Source: JAWKOK01 sp963765875
GTDB lineage: Bacteria; Chloroflexota; Anaerolineae; Caldilineales; Caldilineaceae
Direction of reading: 5' to 3'
Assembly: GCA_963765875.1 (NCBI GenBank)
Contig: CAVXYK010000004.1
Span: 62,001-126,000 of the forward strand
Length of the DNA: 64,000 nt
Shown: in pieces, positions 8,638-18,266 of the stretch
Layout of the letters: each line of letters begins with the position of its first letter
Position numbering within the stretch: position 1 is the first letter of the stretch
Program-made: the position numbers and the translations under genes
The notes under the pieces: model-generated
What the model was told of the DNA's origin: nothing
Database searches by the model: none
The model's input: only the letters and a program-made list of their open reading frames with translations

Positions 8638-10164
8638 TTAGAAGGCAACTCCGTCTCCACTGACTTCGAATCGGTAGAAGCCTGGTTCGTCTACGTCCTT
8701 GGCATGCTCGATCACGATGAAGTACTCACCGGATTCGGTCAAATCGGCAGTCCATTGAGCATACGCAAGATCCTTCGCATCAACCTCCTCATCACCCTCT
8801 TCATCTCCGGTCGGTCCCTTTGCCGGGGTGCAACAGCCAAAGTGAAGATTCTCACCGTCCTGCCGCCACGCTTCGGCCTGGTCCCCGTTGCGCACTGTCA
8901 GGATTGTGGCGTCACGGGGATCCGTAAACATATGAATGGTGACGGGCTTTGCGTTCTCATCGTCATCATCGTATGTAAACTTGTACCAGTGTTGCTTGCC
9001 CTTCTCCAACTGTGTCCACGTCAGCGTGGGCTGCATGGCGAAGTCGGGGCCTGTGCCCATCAACCCGACAGGTTCCAGCGCCTCCATCACGGGCTCGGCC
9101 ATGGCTACCGGCTCAGGAGCCGGCTTCGGCTCCACAATCGGCGCCACGACTCCCGCTGTCTCCTCGACCAATCGCGGGAAGCTGAGGTTGTCACCGGTCA
9201 GTGTAAAGCGATAGTAGGCCGGTATCTCAGCGCCTTCAGCAGACTCGACTACGATGTAGTATCGCCCCGAATTGCGCAGGCTTCCTTCCCATTCAGAGTA
9301 ATCGAGAAGGCCATCGCCGTTCTTGTCCACATCGACCAGTGAGCAGCATCCGAAGTGTTCATTCTCGCCGTCACGTCGCCAGAGATCCGCCTGTTCAGTG
9401 TTGCGAACCGTGAGGACAATCTCCTCATAGGGCTCGTTGTAGAGTCGAATTTTCACCGGATTGGTGGCGTCTTTGTCATAGTCGAAGTCAAAGACATACC
9501 AGTGAGCACCATTCGCTTCCAGTTCCGTCCAAGCGCCGGTCGGAACCAACGCATAGTCAGGAGCGGTTCCGGCCAGTTCAGGCAGAACGACTGGAGCCAT
9601 CGCTTCAGCGGGCGCTTCCGTCATGGCCGGCGCACTTTCCTCAGTCGAGGTCAGTGCTTCGGACGGGAATGACAGATTCTCGCCGCTGATGTCAAAGCGA
9701 TAGAACGATGTCTTCGCCACATCCTTCGCATGTTCCACAACGATGTAATAGGTGCCGGATTCTCGCAACGTCCCGGCCCATTCCGCATAGTCGGCAAAGC
9801 CATCGTCGTTCCGATCTCGGTCGACCATGGTGCAGCATCCGAAGTGCAAGTTCTCGCCATCGCGCACCCATTCATCGATCTGGTCCTGGTTGCGTACTGT
9901 CAACGTGGCGCTTGCATACGGTTCTGCAAACATTCGAATCTCGATCGGTTCATGAACGGCATCGTCACTACTGTCATAGTCAAAGTGGAATGAATACCAG
10001 TCGTATTCACCCTCCTCCAACTGCATCCATTCACCACTGGGGGCCATTGTGTCGAAAGGGCCTTCGCCTGTTGGCGTCTGGGCATAAGCTACAGCTTCCC
10101 ACGCCAGCAAGAGGACCAAAGCAACGGCAATCACCGCCATCGGCTTCCACATCTTCCTGGACAT
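8638..10164 (-). CDS. Secreted protein with three tandem EF-hand-like domains
   Basis: A 508-aa exported protein. The signal peptide is MSRKMWKPMAVIAVALVLLL... with likely cleavage after AYA (about residue 28). Three homologous ~120-aa domains follow, separated by Pro/Ala/Glu-rich linkers. Each has a W..LE...HWY.F.FDYD opening, a LTVRN..Q...W.RDGEN core, an invariant HFGCC motif and an ending like SG.YYIVVE.A....FYRF..SG. In domains 1 and 2 the HFGCC is followed by DRDRNDDGFADYAEW and DVDKNGDGLLDYSEW, which look like calcium-binding EF-hand or dockerin loops. Domain 3 has an acidic insertion there instead. AGGAGG precedes the start. Function is unknown; an extracellular calcium-binding structural or adhesion role is only an inference. 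Confidence 0.8.
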   Translation of the reverse strand: MSRKMWKPMAVIAVALVLLLAWEAVAYAQTPTGEGPFDTMAPSGEWMQLEEGEYDWYSFHFDYDSSDDAVHEPIEIRMFAEPYASATLTVRNQDQIDEWVRDGENLHFGCCTMVDRDRNDDGFADYAEWAGTLRESGTYYIVVEHAKDVAKTSFYRFDISGENLSFPSEALTSTEESAPAMTEAPAEAMAPVVLPELAGTAPDYALVPTGAWTELEANGAHWYVFDFDYDKDATNPVKIRLYNEPYEEIVLTVRNTEQADLWRRDGENEHFGCCSLVDVDKNGDGLLDYSEWEGSLRNSGRYYIVVESAEGAEIPAYYRFTLTGDNLSFPRLVEETAGVVAPIVEPKPAPEPVAMAEPVMEALEPVGLMGTGPDFAMQPTLTWTQLEKGKQHWYKFTYDDDDENAKPVTIHMFTDPRDATILTVRNGDQAEAWRQDGENLHFGCCTPAKGPTGDEEGDEEVDAKDLAYAQWTADLTESGEYFIVIEHAKDVDEPGFYRFEVSGDGVAF

Positions 10165-10286
10165 CTTATCCTCCTATCATCATGCCTATTGCAGCTTCAG
10201 GTCTTTCCACCTTGCCACCGTAGCTCAGTTTGCCATACCAATGGGGACAAACTGCCGACACCAAGGCGACAGGGTGCGTCCAGAAA

Positions 10287-10304
10287 GGCTACACAATCGC
10301 TACA
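10287..10304 (-). promoter_or_regulatory. Putative SARP-type operator (site 2)
   Basis: Heptamers GGCTACA (10287-10293) and CGCTACA (10298-10304) with an exact 11-bp period, ending 123 nt upstream of the secreted-protein start. No convincing -10 follows on the minus strand. Confidence 0.45.
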
Positions 10305-10422
10305 GATGTAGGTTGAGGGGAACCGGTCTATCAATGTCGGGATCGAACAACTACCTTGAGAATTCGTGCGAAGCTGTGTGTAACGAAGCGCTCTCGTTGG
10401 AGACTGGTCGCGTAGACCCATT

Positions 10423-11277
10423 TCAGAACAGCAGAATCTTCTGGCGGTGGAGTTTGGGCTCAAACTGCCATTGCCGTCTTCCTTCCAGATGATCGGCAAA
10501 GTCAAGGTGTGCTTCAAATCGATGCGCAATCTTCCGAAAATCGAGTGAACCGCCCATCGCACTTTGGTAGGCGACTATGGTGGCGTCCGTCGGATCTCGG
10601 CCCTGTTCGCGCCGCAAAATCTCGGTGCAGGTATCATATTCACTCTGTACGGCCATTTCGTCGCCACTGACGCCAAATAATTCGATGAGGCGGCGATGCA
10701 TCGCTTCATCCTGTGGATCGTGTGCGAGGTAGCGTTGAGCAGCATCAATTGCTTGCTGAAAATCACCCAGTTGCGTCGACTGCTCGACCAGCATTTGCAG
10801 CGCTGTCAAATAGTGTCGTTCCCAACGGCGTCGGGCCAGGTTCACCCATGCAGTGTGCTCGACGCTACCCGAAAGCGAAAACCCATCCAGAAACGGACCT
10901 TTGTACAGATCGATGAGCGCGTTGAGAAGCACCGTCCTTGGTGTGCGATTGTAGTCTTGGGCCAGCTGCATGAAGAGGATGGCATCAGACCAGACCTGAG
11001 ACAGGTTCAAGCTCATGCCCTCATTGCCCATGATCAGAGCATTGCCGGTCGGCAAAGTTCTTTGAAGTTGGTTGCAGAGTCTGGTCAGATTGCGATTCGT
11101 ACAGTCTTCAGATTGCCTCGGCCAGAAGAGAAATCCCAGGTGTTCACGCGGGACCGGCTCACTTTGTGCGGCGAGACGGTAGAGCAATGCGCTTGCGCGT
11201 CCCTTCGGCACCTGAATCTCCGACACGCCCCGACGAACTGCCGGTTTCCCAAGCACGTTGATTCGCAACATAGACAT
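10423..11277 (-). CDS. SARP/BTAD-family transcriptional regulator
   Basis: A 284-aa protein. It begins MSMLRINVLGKPAVRRG and has an OmpR-like winged helix (about residues 1-95, with KGRASALLYRLA and REHLGFLFWP), then a bacterial transcriptional activator domain (about 100-245) including ALIDLYKGPFLDGFSL, RRRWERHYLTALQ and YLAHDPQDEAMHRRLIELFG. The family binds direct repeats and activates promoters. The start at 11277 is preceded by GGAGG at 8-9 nt; an upstream ATG at 11367 has no such site. Unlike large AfsR-type proteins it has no ATPase or TPR domain. An 11-bp-period repeat 126 nt upstream suggests autoregulation. The last ~30 residues are basic. Confidence 0.85.
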   Translation of the reverse strand: MSMLRINVLGKPAVRRGVSEIQVPKGRASALLYRLAAQSEPVPREHLGFLFWPRQSEDCTNRNLTRLCNQLQRTLPTGNALIMGNEGMSLNLSQVWSDAILFMQLAQDYNRTPRTVLLNALIDLYKGPFLDGFSLSGSVEHTAWVNLARRRWERHYLTALQMLVEQSTQLGDFQQAIDAAQRYLAHDPQDEAMHRRLIELFGVSGDEMAVQSEYDTCTEILRREQGRDPTDATIVAYQSAMGGSLDFRKIAHRFEAHLDFADHLEGRRQWQFEPKLHRQKILLF

Positions 11278-11402
11278 GAGCGCACCTCCACCGACGATAG
11301 GGCGACTCTTTTTCTTGGGGAAACTCTGGGGGGAAGGGGGCATCTCCCGCCCGAACCTGGTCGCCAATCTTGCTTGCTATTGCGAGAGCGTATCAAACGC
11401 AT

Positions 11403-11420
11403 GGCTACAAGATGGCTACA
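11403..11420 (-). promoter_or_regulatory. Putative SARP-type operator (site 3)
   Basis: Two identical GGCTACA heptamers (11403-11409, 11414-11420) with an exact 11-bp period, ending 126 nt upstream of the SARP gene. On the minus strand the second repeat is followed after 8 nt by GATACG, a weak -10-like hexamer. Confidence 0.5.
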
Positions 11421-11480
11421 GTCACGGATACGGGGACGCGACAGGTCACGGACCCCGCAGGGCGGCTTTTAGCACTGCTC

Positions 11481-11502
11481 GCAGCCCGGCAAGCCGGGCT
11501 GC
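11481..11502 (-). terminator. Strong GC hairpin after an unknown gene
   Basis: A 10-bp perfect stem (GCAGCCCGGC) with a 2-nt loop, starting 9 nt past the stop of the leftward gene that ends at 11511. There is no immediate U-tract. Probable transcript end. Confidence 0.5.
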
Positions 11503-11510
11503 GGGCGGGA

Positions 11511-12179
11511 TCAGATCAACTCATCAAGCGTCGGGGACGCGGCGGGCCAGCGCCCGGACTCCCGGGCGTTGTCCATGGCAGCATCCACGGCACGGACCGT
11601 TTGATGGAAACGCGCACCCCGCCTGTTCGACGGAACATGCTCGAGATCCGATCGAATCGATTGGAGTCCCGCTGCATAGAGAACAGGCGGATCAATACTG
11701 GTCAGACGTTGCTGGAAGGCAAGATCATTGGTTCCCCAACGAACGCGCCGGATGGCAACAAGCGCTTCAAACTTATCCACCAGCGATGCAGCAACACTCT
11801 CAGGGCTGCCATTATCAATGCCGAGCCTGAACAAGGGCACCGGCGATGTCAGGCGACAACAGGTGCAATTAGGTAGGCTAGAGATCTCCAGATCGCCGCC
11901 GAGGGAATATGCCTCAACAGTCTTATTCTTGCGATCTCGAATCACAATACGTCCACAACCGACCCGCAGGTGATGACGCCCTCGCCATGGGTGGTAAATG
12001 ATCGTATTTTGCAGCGCTCCGTCTTGTCGAATGACCGGCACGACCAATTGCTCCGGATCATAGTGCTGATCCGTGGGCACTGCACCGATGTTTACATCGA
12101 GTTGGGAATGAGCAGAGAACTTAGGGGAAGGTCCAGGATAAAACACATAGCCCCATTCAGGGGCAGCCAATTGTTCCAT
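11511..12179 (-). CDS. Hypothetical protein
   Basis: A 222-aa protein with no family recognised. The first half is beta-rich (VVPVIRQDGALQNTIIYHPW, HHLRVGCGRIVIRDR) and includes an unusual Cys cluster, LPNCTCCRL, near residues 102-110 that could bind metal. The second half is alpha-rich and charged. There is no signal peptide or membrane segment. The frame is intact, its neighbours are in the same orientation and a hairpin follows the stop, so it is likely expressed. It is upstream of, and may be unrelated to, the SARP gene. Confidence 0.55.
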   Translation of the reverse strand: MEQLAAPEWGYVFYPGPSPKFSAHSQLDVNIGAVPTDQHYDPEQLVVPVIRQDGALQNTIIYHPWRGRHHLRVGCGRIVIRDRKNKTVEAYSLGGDLEISSLPNCTCCRLTSPVPLFRLGIDNGSPESVAASLVDKFEALVAIRRVRWGTNDLAFQQRLTSIDPPVLYAAGLQSIRSDLEHVPSNRRGARFHQTVRAVDAAMDNARESGRWPAASPTLDELI

Positions 12180-12403
12180 TTACCGCCTCAAAATCTATCA
12201 GGTTGACAACTAAACATTTTTAGTCTACCAGAGAACGGTTTGCGGCGGACCATCGGATTGTTGGGGTTATGTTCTGAGACAGTAGTGGGGCAATTCACCA
12301 TCCTGGAACTGGGTCAGACGCCAGGCAGGATCAGAAGTCCCCCTAAAGCTTTTCGCTGTAGATCTCAGACGTGATTCTCCCGTGAACGAAATGGCAACAG
12401 ACC

Positions 12404-13581
12404 TTAGAGAACACGCAACACATTGAGAAGACGCTCGGTCTGATCGGGGCGCCCGACGGAAATGCGGATGCAATTCTCCAGCCGGGGCTTGCTGTAGAAG
12501 CGAACCAGGATTCCCTGACGCTCCAGCGACTGCTTCAACTCAGCAGCGCTGCGTCCGACAACGTTGCAGAGGATAAAATTTGCTTGCGAGGGAAACGGTT
12601 TCAGATAGGGGACAGCGTCCAGCGCACGATAGAGGCGTCGCCGCTCAGCCTTAAGTAACTCGATCACGATTCTGATTTCATTGACGGAGCGAAGGCTTGC
12701 CAGACCAGCCACCATGGCAGCGACATTGACGTTGTATGGCTGCTTAAATTTCCACAGTTGTTCCATCAGCCACCTGGGGAAAATGCCATAGCCTAAACGC
12801 AATCCTGCAATGCCGGCAGCTTTGCTGAAGGTGCGCAACACGACAAGATTTTCATGTTCGGTCACCCATGATGCGCGACTCTGATGGTCAGCAAACTCGA
12901 CGTAGGCCTCGTCTAGAACGACCAGCAGGGGCACCTTGAGCAAGCGAGCAAGATCCTGATCAGAGAGCCAGTTGCCGGACGGATTATTGGGGGAGGTCAG
13001 GAAGAGAATCTTGGGGGAGGTGGTTGGGGATTGGGGATATGGGATTGGGTTTCGCCTTGTGGCCTGACACCCGAATTCCCGATCTCCATTCCCCATTCAC
13101 CGATCACCCTCTCGATCCCCTCGGCGTCAATGCTGTAGTCTTCTCGACGCCAAACATCGATCACGCTGGCGCCGACAAGGCCGGCATCAAAACTATACAT
13201 GCCGAACGTAGGCGGGCAATTGATGACCGAGTCGGCCGGGCTCAGAAAGAGCCGGCAGAGATAGTCCAGCAATTCATCGGCTCCATGGCCGGGCAAGATG
13301 TTTTCTGGGGGCAGGCCGACATACTCACTCAGCGCTTCACGCAGGTCAGTCTGTTGGGGATCAGGATAGATGTGATAGTAGGCATACTCGGCCAATGCCT
13401 CTGCAACAGCCGGAACCGGTCCGTAGGGGTTCTCGTTGGCGTCCAGTTTGACGATCTGGCTTGCGGGCATGCCCAGGCGCTTGCTCAGCACCTCGAAGGG
13501 CTGGATCGGCGTATACCCTTCCATGGCCGAGACTTCTGGACGAAGAAGGTCCTGCGGCTGAAATGGTGTGGCGGGGACCAT
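12404..13581 (-). CDS. hisC: Histidinol-phosphate aminotransferase, interrupted by a repeat and frame-broken
   Basis: The N-terminal piece (13581 to about 13100) has KLDANENPYGPVP, YHIYPDPQQTDLREALS and GHGADELLDYL. The C-terminal piece, in another frame from about 13020 to 12404, has LTSPNNPSG, VVLDEAYVEFADH, the PLP-lysine motif TFSKAAGIAGLRLGYG and RISVGRPDQ. Between them, where HisC normally has only a few residues, lie about 80-90 nt of G-rich low-complexity sequence. The ATG is 4 nt after the hisD stop, so hisD-hisC form an operon. Either an intergenic-type repeat has inserted here or an in-frame insertion carries an extra sequencing indel. The intact paralogue at 1703-2800 could compensate. 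Confidence 0.85.
13015..13105 (+). repeat. Low-complexity insertion within hisC
   Basis: On the plus strand: iterations of GGGATTGGGGAT type, a middle segment (TTTCGCCTTGTGGCCTGACA), then CCCGATCTCCATTCCCCATT in the complementary sense. The G-rich left side and C-rich right side form an imperfect hairpin. It replaces the short loop expected between the two HisC halves. Confidence 0.55.
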
Positions 13582-13584
13582 CGG

Positions 13585-14910
13585 CTAATCCTCCAGGCGT
13601 CGACGAACGGCTTCAGCATGCGCGGTCAACCCCTCAGCGCGCGCCAATGTCTCGGCGGCAGGGCCGATCTCGGCCAAGGCGGCGTCGTTCAATCCGATGA
13701 TGCTGACGATCTTGACGAAATCATTGACATTGATAGGGCTGGCAAAACGGGCAGTGCCGCCGGTCGGCATCACATGGCTCGGCCCGGCGACATAGTCGCC
13801 AAGCACCTCGAAGCTACGTTCGCCGATAAAGATGCCCCCGGCGTTCTGAATCGAGCCGACGTGACGCCACGGATCTTCAACCAGGAGGCAGAGATGTTCC
13901 GGTGCGTACGCATTGGCCAACGCCAGCGACTGGGCCAGGGAATCAGTAACCACGATGCCGCTGCCGTTTTCCATCGAGACAGCGATCACATCGGCCCGGT
14001 CCAGTTCCTCCATTTGGCTCAGTACCGCAGCCTGAACCTGCTCTGCCATAGAACGGCTGTGTGTCAGCAATATGGCACTGGCCAGCACGTCATGTTCGGC
14101 CTGGGCAAGCAGATCGGCGGCAGCATACTCGGGATCCGCACTTTCATCAGCAACGACCACCGTCTCAGTTGGTCCGGGCAGACCGTCGATGCCGACGATG
14201 CCGTAGACCTGGCGTTTCGCCAATGTTGTGAACAGGTTGCCGGGGCCGCAGATTTTGTCGACTGGCTGGATGCTCTCAGTACCGAATGCCAGCGCTCCGA
14301 TGGCCTGTGCGCCACCGCTCACATAGATCGCGTCAACGCCGACAATGTCGGCCGCCACCAGAACAGTGGGATGCGGCAGCCCAGTCTCTCGCTGCGGCGG
14401 TGAAATGATGGCGATGAAGGGAACGCCCGCGACCTTGGCCGGAATTGCTGTCATCAACACGGAACTCGGCAGTGGCGCGGTGCCGCCCGGCACATAGACG
14501 CCCACCCGCTCGATCGGACGCACGAGTTGTCCCAGCGTGCCCTCAGCATCATTGTGGATCCAGCTAATACTGGGCTGGCGACGATGAAATGACTCAACCC
14601 GGTCCGCCGCCTTGCGCAATGCATCAATCACGCCATCGTCGACCTGCTCATACGCGGCGGCAATCTGGTCAGAATCGACCTTCAAGGATTGCGGCGTCAC
14701 ACGGTCAAGTTGCTCGGCCCATCGTATCAGCGCTGCGTCGCCGTCTGCTCGCACATCGCTGAGAATACGCTGAACGACAGTATCCGGCGTCAAGCGTTCG
14801 CCGAAAATTCGCTCGATGCCGTCAAGCATCGAATCGGGCACATTCATTTCATCCCAAGCACGGCGCCGCAACACCGAGTTCTGGGCCGATGGTACATCCA
14901 GAATCCGCAT
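13585..14910 (-). CDS. hisD: Histidinol dehydrogenase
   Basis: A 441-aa zinc- and NAD-dependent HisD, usual length for the family. Visible signatures are RVGVYVPGGTAPLPSSVLM, YVSGGAQAIGALAFGT, KICGPGNLFTTLAKRQVYG, DGLPGPTETVVVADESADP, AQAEHDVLASAILLT, NAYAPEHLCLL and AGGIFIGERSFEVLGDYVAG followed by HVMPTGGTARF. It catalyses the last two oxidations from histidinol to histidine. A ribosome-binding site (AGGA) precedes the ATG. hisC starts 4 nt after its stop. Confidence 0.95.
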   Translation of the reverse strand: MRILDVPSAQNSVLRRRAWDEMNVPDSMLDGIERIFGERLTPDTVVQRILSDVRADGDAALIRWAEQLDRVTPQSLKVDSDQIAAAYEQVDDGVIDALRKAADRVESFHRRQPSISWIHNDAEGTLGQLVRPIERVGVYVPGGTAPLPSSVLMTAIPAKVAGVPFIAIISPPQRETGLPHPTVLVAADIVGVDAIYVSGGAQAIGALAFGTESIQPVDKICGPGNLFTTLAKRQVYGIVGIDGLPGPTETVVVADESADPEYAAADLLAQAEHDVLASAILLTHSRSMAEQVQAAVLSQMEELDRADVIAVSMENGSGIVVTDSLAQSLALANAYAPEHLCLLVEDPWRHVGSIQNAGGIFIGERSFEVLGDYVAGPSHVMPTGGTARFASPINVNDFVKIVSIIGLNDAALAEIGPAAETLARAEGLTAHAEAVRRRLED

Positions 14911-14963
14911 AATTTCCTAACTCTCAAGTATTGTGGCAAAAAAAGGGGCTTACCTCAGCAACA

Positions 14964-15740
14964 TCATTTGTTGAGCCGTTCAGCGTCCTCAATCCGTCCG
15001 AGGACGACCAGAATGTCGTGGGCCTCGATCCGAAAGGCCGCACTGGGGCTAACAATCAGTTCATCGCCGCGCCGGACGGCCATCACGGTCAAGCCATAGC
15101 GCTGGCGCAGGTTGCATTCATAGAGTGTATGATCCCAGATGCTGGCCGGAGCCAATAGCTCGACCACGCCTACTTCGCTGCTGACCTCGATGTAGTCAAT
15201 GAAGTGGCCGGCCGCCAGCTTGCGTGCAAGACGGACACCGGCCTCATGTTCAGGCAGAATCACCTCAGCCGCGCCGATGCGCAGCAAAATGTCTTTCTGA
15301 GTGGCCGTACGCGCCTTGGTGATCACGCGCTCGACACCCAATCGCTGGAGAAGCACCGTGGCCAGCAGGTTGCTCTCAAAATCGGTGCCGATACAGATCA
15401 GGCCGGTGTCAAAGGAATCGACGCCGGCCTGGCGCAGTGCGTCGACGTTGGTCGCATCCAGTTGCAGAACATGCGGCAAGGTCGTACTCAATTGCTGAAC
15501 GCGATCAATATCAGCGTCAATCGCCAGCACGTTGTGTCCGTAGCCGAAGAGCGTTGTTGCTACGGCAGTGCCAAAACGACCCAGCCCGATGACCACGAAC
15601 TCATCAGTCTTGCGTCGATTCGCGCCCCATAATTTCAGTCTAGGCTCGGTCCTTGATGACTTGCCAGACTGTTCTTCAGACACTACATTGGCGTTAGTAA
15701 ACTGTTCCACGCGGTCCGTCCCTGGTGCTAATTGTGGCAA
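14964..15740 (-). CDS. RCK-domain potassium uptake regulator (TrkA/KtrA type)
   Basis: About 258 aa. After a ~45-residue unstructured N-terminus comes a Rossmann RCK_N domain: VVIGLGRFGTAVATTL, AIDADIDRVQQL, DATNVDALRQAGV and CIGTDFESNLLATVLLQRLGV. An RCK_C domain follows from about residue 170 (VVELLAPASIW, GLTVMAVRRGDELIVSP, DILVVLG). Such subunits bind nucleotides and gate Trk/Ktr potassium channels from the cytoplasm. No membrane subunit gene is nearby. The listed start is a TTG; a GTG at the codon before SEEQS, or another start, is possible. TATAAT lies at 15769-15774 on the minus strand just upstream, which would give a very short leader. Confidence 0.85.
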   Translation of the reverse strand: MPQLAPGTDRVEQFTNANVVSEEQSGKSSRTEPRLKLWGANRRKTDEFVVIGLGRFGTAVATTLFGYGHNVLAIDADIDRVQQLSTTLPHVLQLDATNVDALRQAGVDSFDTGLICIGTDFESNLLATVLLQRLGVERVITKARTATQKDILLRIGAAEVILPEHEAGVRLARKLAAGHFIDYIEVSSEVGVVELLAPASIWDHTLYECNLRQRYGLTVMAVRRGDELIVSPSAAFRIEAHDILVVLGRIEDAERLNK

Positions 15741-15778
15741 TGTATCCGACGCATAATCCCCAGAATTATACCATGAGT

Positions 15779-16255
15779 CTAGGTCGATCCGGCCATCGAA
15801 TGGAAGACCACATCGTGTGCCACAAGCTCGCCATCGACATAGTCAAACCGCCCCGAAAAAAAGTCGTCCTGGTCCAGCCACTTGAGGAATATGCGATCCC
15901 CCGCCCACAGGTTGAGGCCCAGCAACTGAGCGTCATCAATCCAGGCCAACACACCCTCGGGCGAATCGATCAGGTCGCCGGTGAAGTCACGAACCACAAA
16001 CACAAAGGCGTACCAATCCTCGTCATCGCTGAATGCAGGAAAGGTTAGAATGCCGCGCAGTTCCGGGTCGTTGACGCGTAGTCCGCTCTCCTCATAAATC
16101 TCGCGGATGGCGCAGGCTTCGGGAGTCTCGCCCGGCTCGAACTTGCCGCCAAGACCGTTCCATTTGCCCTGATGCATGTCGTTCTCTTTCTTGATACGAT
16201 GCAGCATCAGCGTCTGATTATTGCGTTTGATATAACAGAGAGAGGCTAATTTCAT
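15779..16255 (-). CDS. Nudix hydrolase (8-oxo-dGTP pyrophosphatase-like)
   Basis: A 158-aa protein with a complete Nudix box, GGKFEPGETPEACAI then REIYEESGL (about residues 36-59), matching GX5EX7REUXEEXGU. The start LASLCYIKRNNQTLMLHRIK resembles MutT/MTH1-type proteins that remove oxidised nucleotides, but the exact substrate is not decided by sequence. It begins 3 nt after the DUF2461 stop codon, so the two form a transcription unit. Confidence 0.88.
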   Translation of the reverse strand: MKLASLCYIKRNNQTLMLHRIKKENDMHQGKWNGLGGKFEPGETPEACAIREIYEESGLRVNDPELRGILTFPAFSDDEDWYAFVFVVRDFTGDLIDSPEGVLAWIDDAQLLGLNLWAGDRIFLKWLDQDDFFSGRFDYVDGELVAHDVVFHSMAGST

Positions 16256-16258
16256 GGG

Positions 16259-16924
16259 CTAGGTAAGATCCAGGTAGGCATTCAGCTCGCTTAACGCTTC
16301 AAACGTCTCCAACACCTCATCAGCAAAATTCTCTTGCACCACCTCATCATCAGCAAAGCTGCGTGTGGCTGCAAAGCTCTTGAGCCGAAGCAACACTATG
16401 GCCGGATGATCGACGCTATAGCCGCGAGGGGCTGTCTTGAGCGCGCCCTGCCGGGTGAGACCCTGGGGGAAGGCACGGCTAAATTGCTCGCTGTCGAGGA
16501 TTTTCTCAAGGCTCTTATGATCAACATCGACCTTCTGACGGATCGACTGTAGCACCTGCGATGAAGGCATATAGATCCCCCCGCCGGCCATGCTGGCGCC
16601 CGGCTCAATGCTCAGATAGTAGAGCGGGCGCGCGTCCTCGCCCGGCAGCACACCGATGGTGCCGCTGATGCTCGTCTTGTAGGGACTTTTGTCCTTCGAG
16701 AAACGTACATCCCGATTAACCCGAAAGACCTTGATGACCTTCGGATCATCCAGACGAATCCGCACGGCAGGATCAAAGAATGAGATGCCTTCGGCCATCT
16801 GCCACAGGAACTGGGTGAATTCCTGACGCAGGCTTTTGTACTCAGCCCGGTGTTCGTCAAACCAGACCTTGTCGTTATTCTGTCCAAGTTCGCGTAGAAA
16901 CGGCATCAGTGCCGGATTCATCAT
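16259..16924 (-). CDS. DUF2461 family protein
   Basis: A 221-aa protein matching the DUF2461 (TIGR02453) pattern: LMPFLRELGQNNDKVWFDEHR at the start, then VFRVNRDVRFSKDKSPYKTSI, an ARPLYYLSIEPGASMAGGG strand and LKTAPRGYSVDHPAIVLLRLKSF. The family is widespread and uncharacterised. The ATG at 16924 is chosen because AAGGAT lies 8 nt upstream; in-frame starts up to 16990 are possible. It is co-transcribed with the Nudix gene. Confidence 0.85.
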   Translation of the reverse strand: MMNPALMPFLRELGQNNDKVWFDEHRAEYKSLRQEFTQFLWQMAEGISFFDPAVRIRLDDPKVIKVFRVNRDVRFSKDKSPYKTSISGTIGVLPGEDARPLYYLSIEPGASMAGGGIYMPSSQVLQSIRQKVDVDHKSLEKILDSEQFSRAFPQGLTRQGALKTAPRGYSVDHPAIVLLRLKSFAATRSFADDEVVQENFADEVLETFEALSELNAYLDLT

Positions 16925-17079
16925 ACGAAGCATCCTTTCGTGGGTGGCCCAGCGGTCGAATAGCACTGCAACGAGACCATGGATTGACAATTCACGTTGA
17001 AGTCAAAAACGGCTGAGAAGTTCACGGCCAGAAGCCGCAGGTGTAGGCAAATCGACGCAGGTGAAAACCGATTGTCTCC

Positions 17080-17158
17080 GTTTTTCCTCTGTGGCCCTCC
17101 GTGCTATCTCCGTGTCTCCGTGGTAAAAGACGCCTTTCTGCAGAGACGCCACCGGGAT
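17080..17158. repeat. CTCCGTG-type dispersed repeat
   Basis: Iterated CTCTGTGGCCCTCCGTGC / TCTCCGTGTCTCCGTGG text ending in CTTTCTGCAG. The same layout recurs at about 21095-21160 (ending TTTTTGCAGTGGAG), so this is one member of a family with a shared GCAGTGGAG-like edge. Confidence 0.55.
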
Positions 17159-18193
<1,035 letters not shown>

Positions 18194-18266
18194 GAATCAT
18201 TCCTTGCATTCGTTTTTGATGTCGATAGCTTGCAAACCGCACCTACATGTCCAGTAATCCGTAGGT

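Noticed and set aside
12206..12403. Possible small RNA upstream of hisC end
   Set aside because: No promoter or terminator-like hairpin could be supported.
13024..14403. 459-codon rightward frame
   Set aside because: Antisense to hisD, which is unmistakable.
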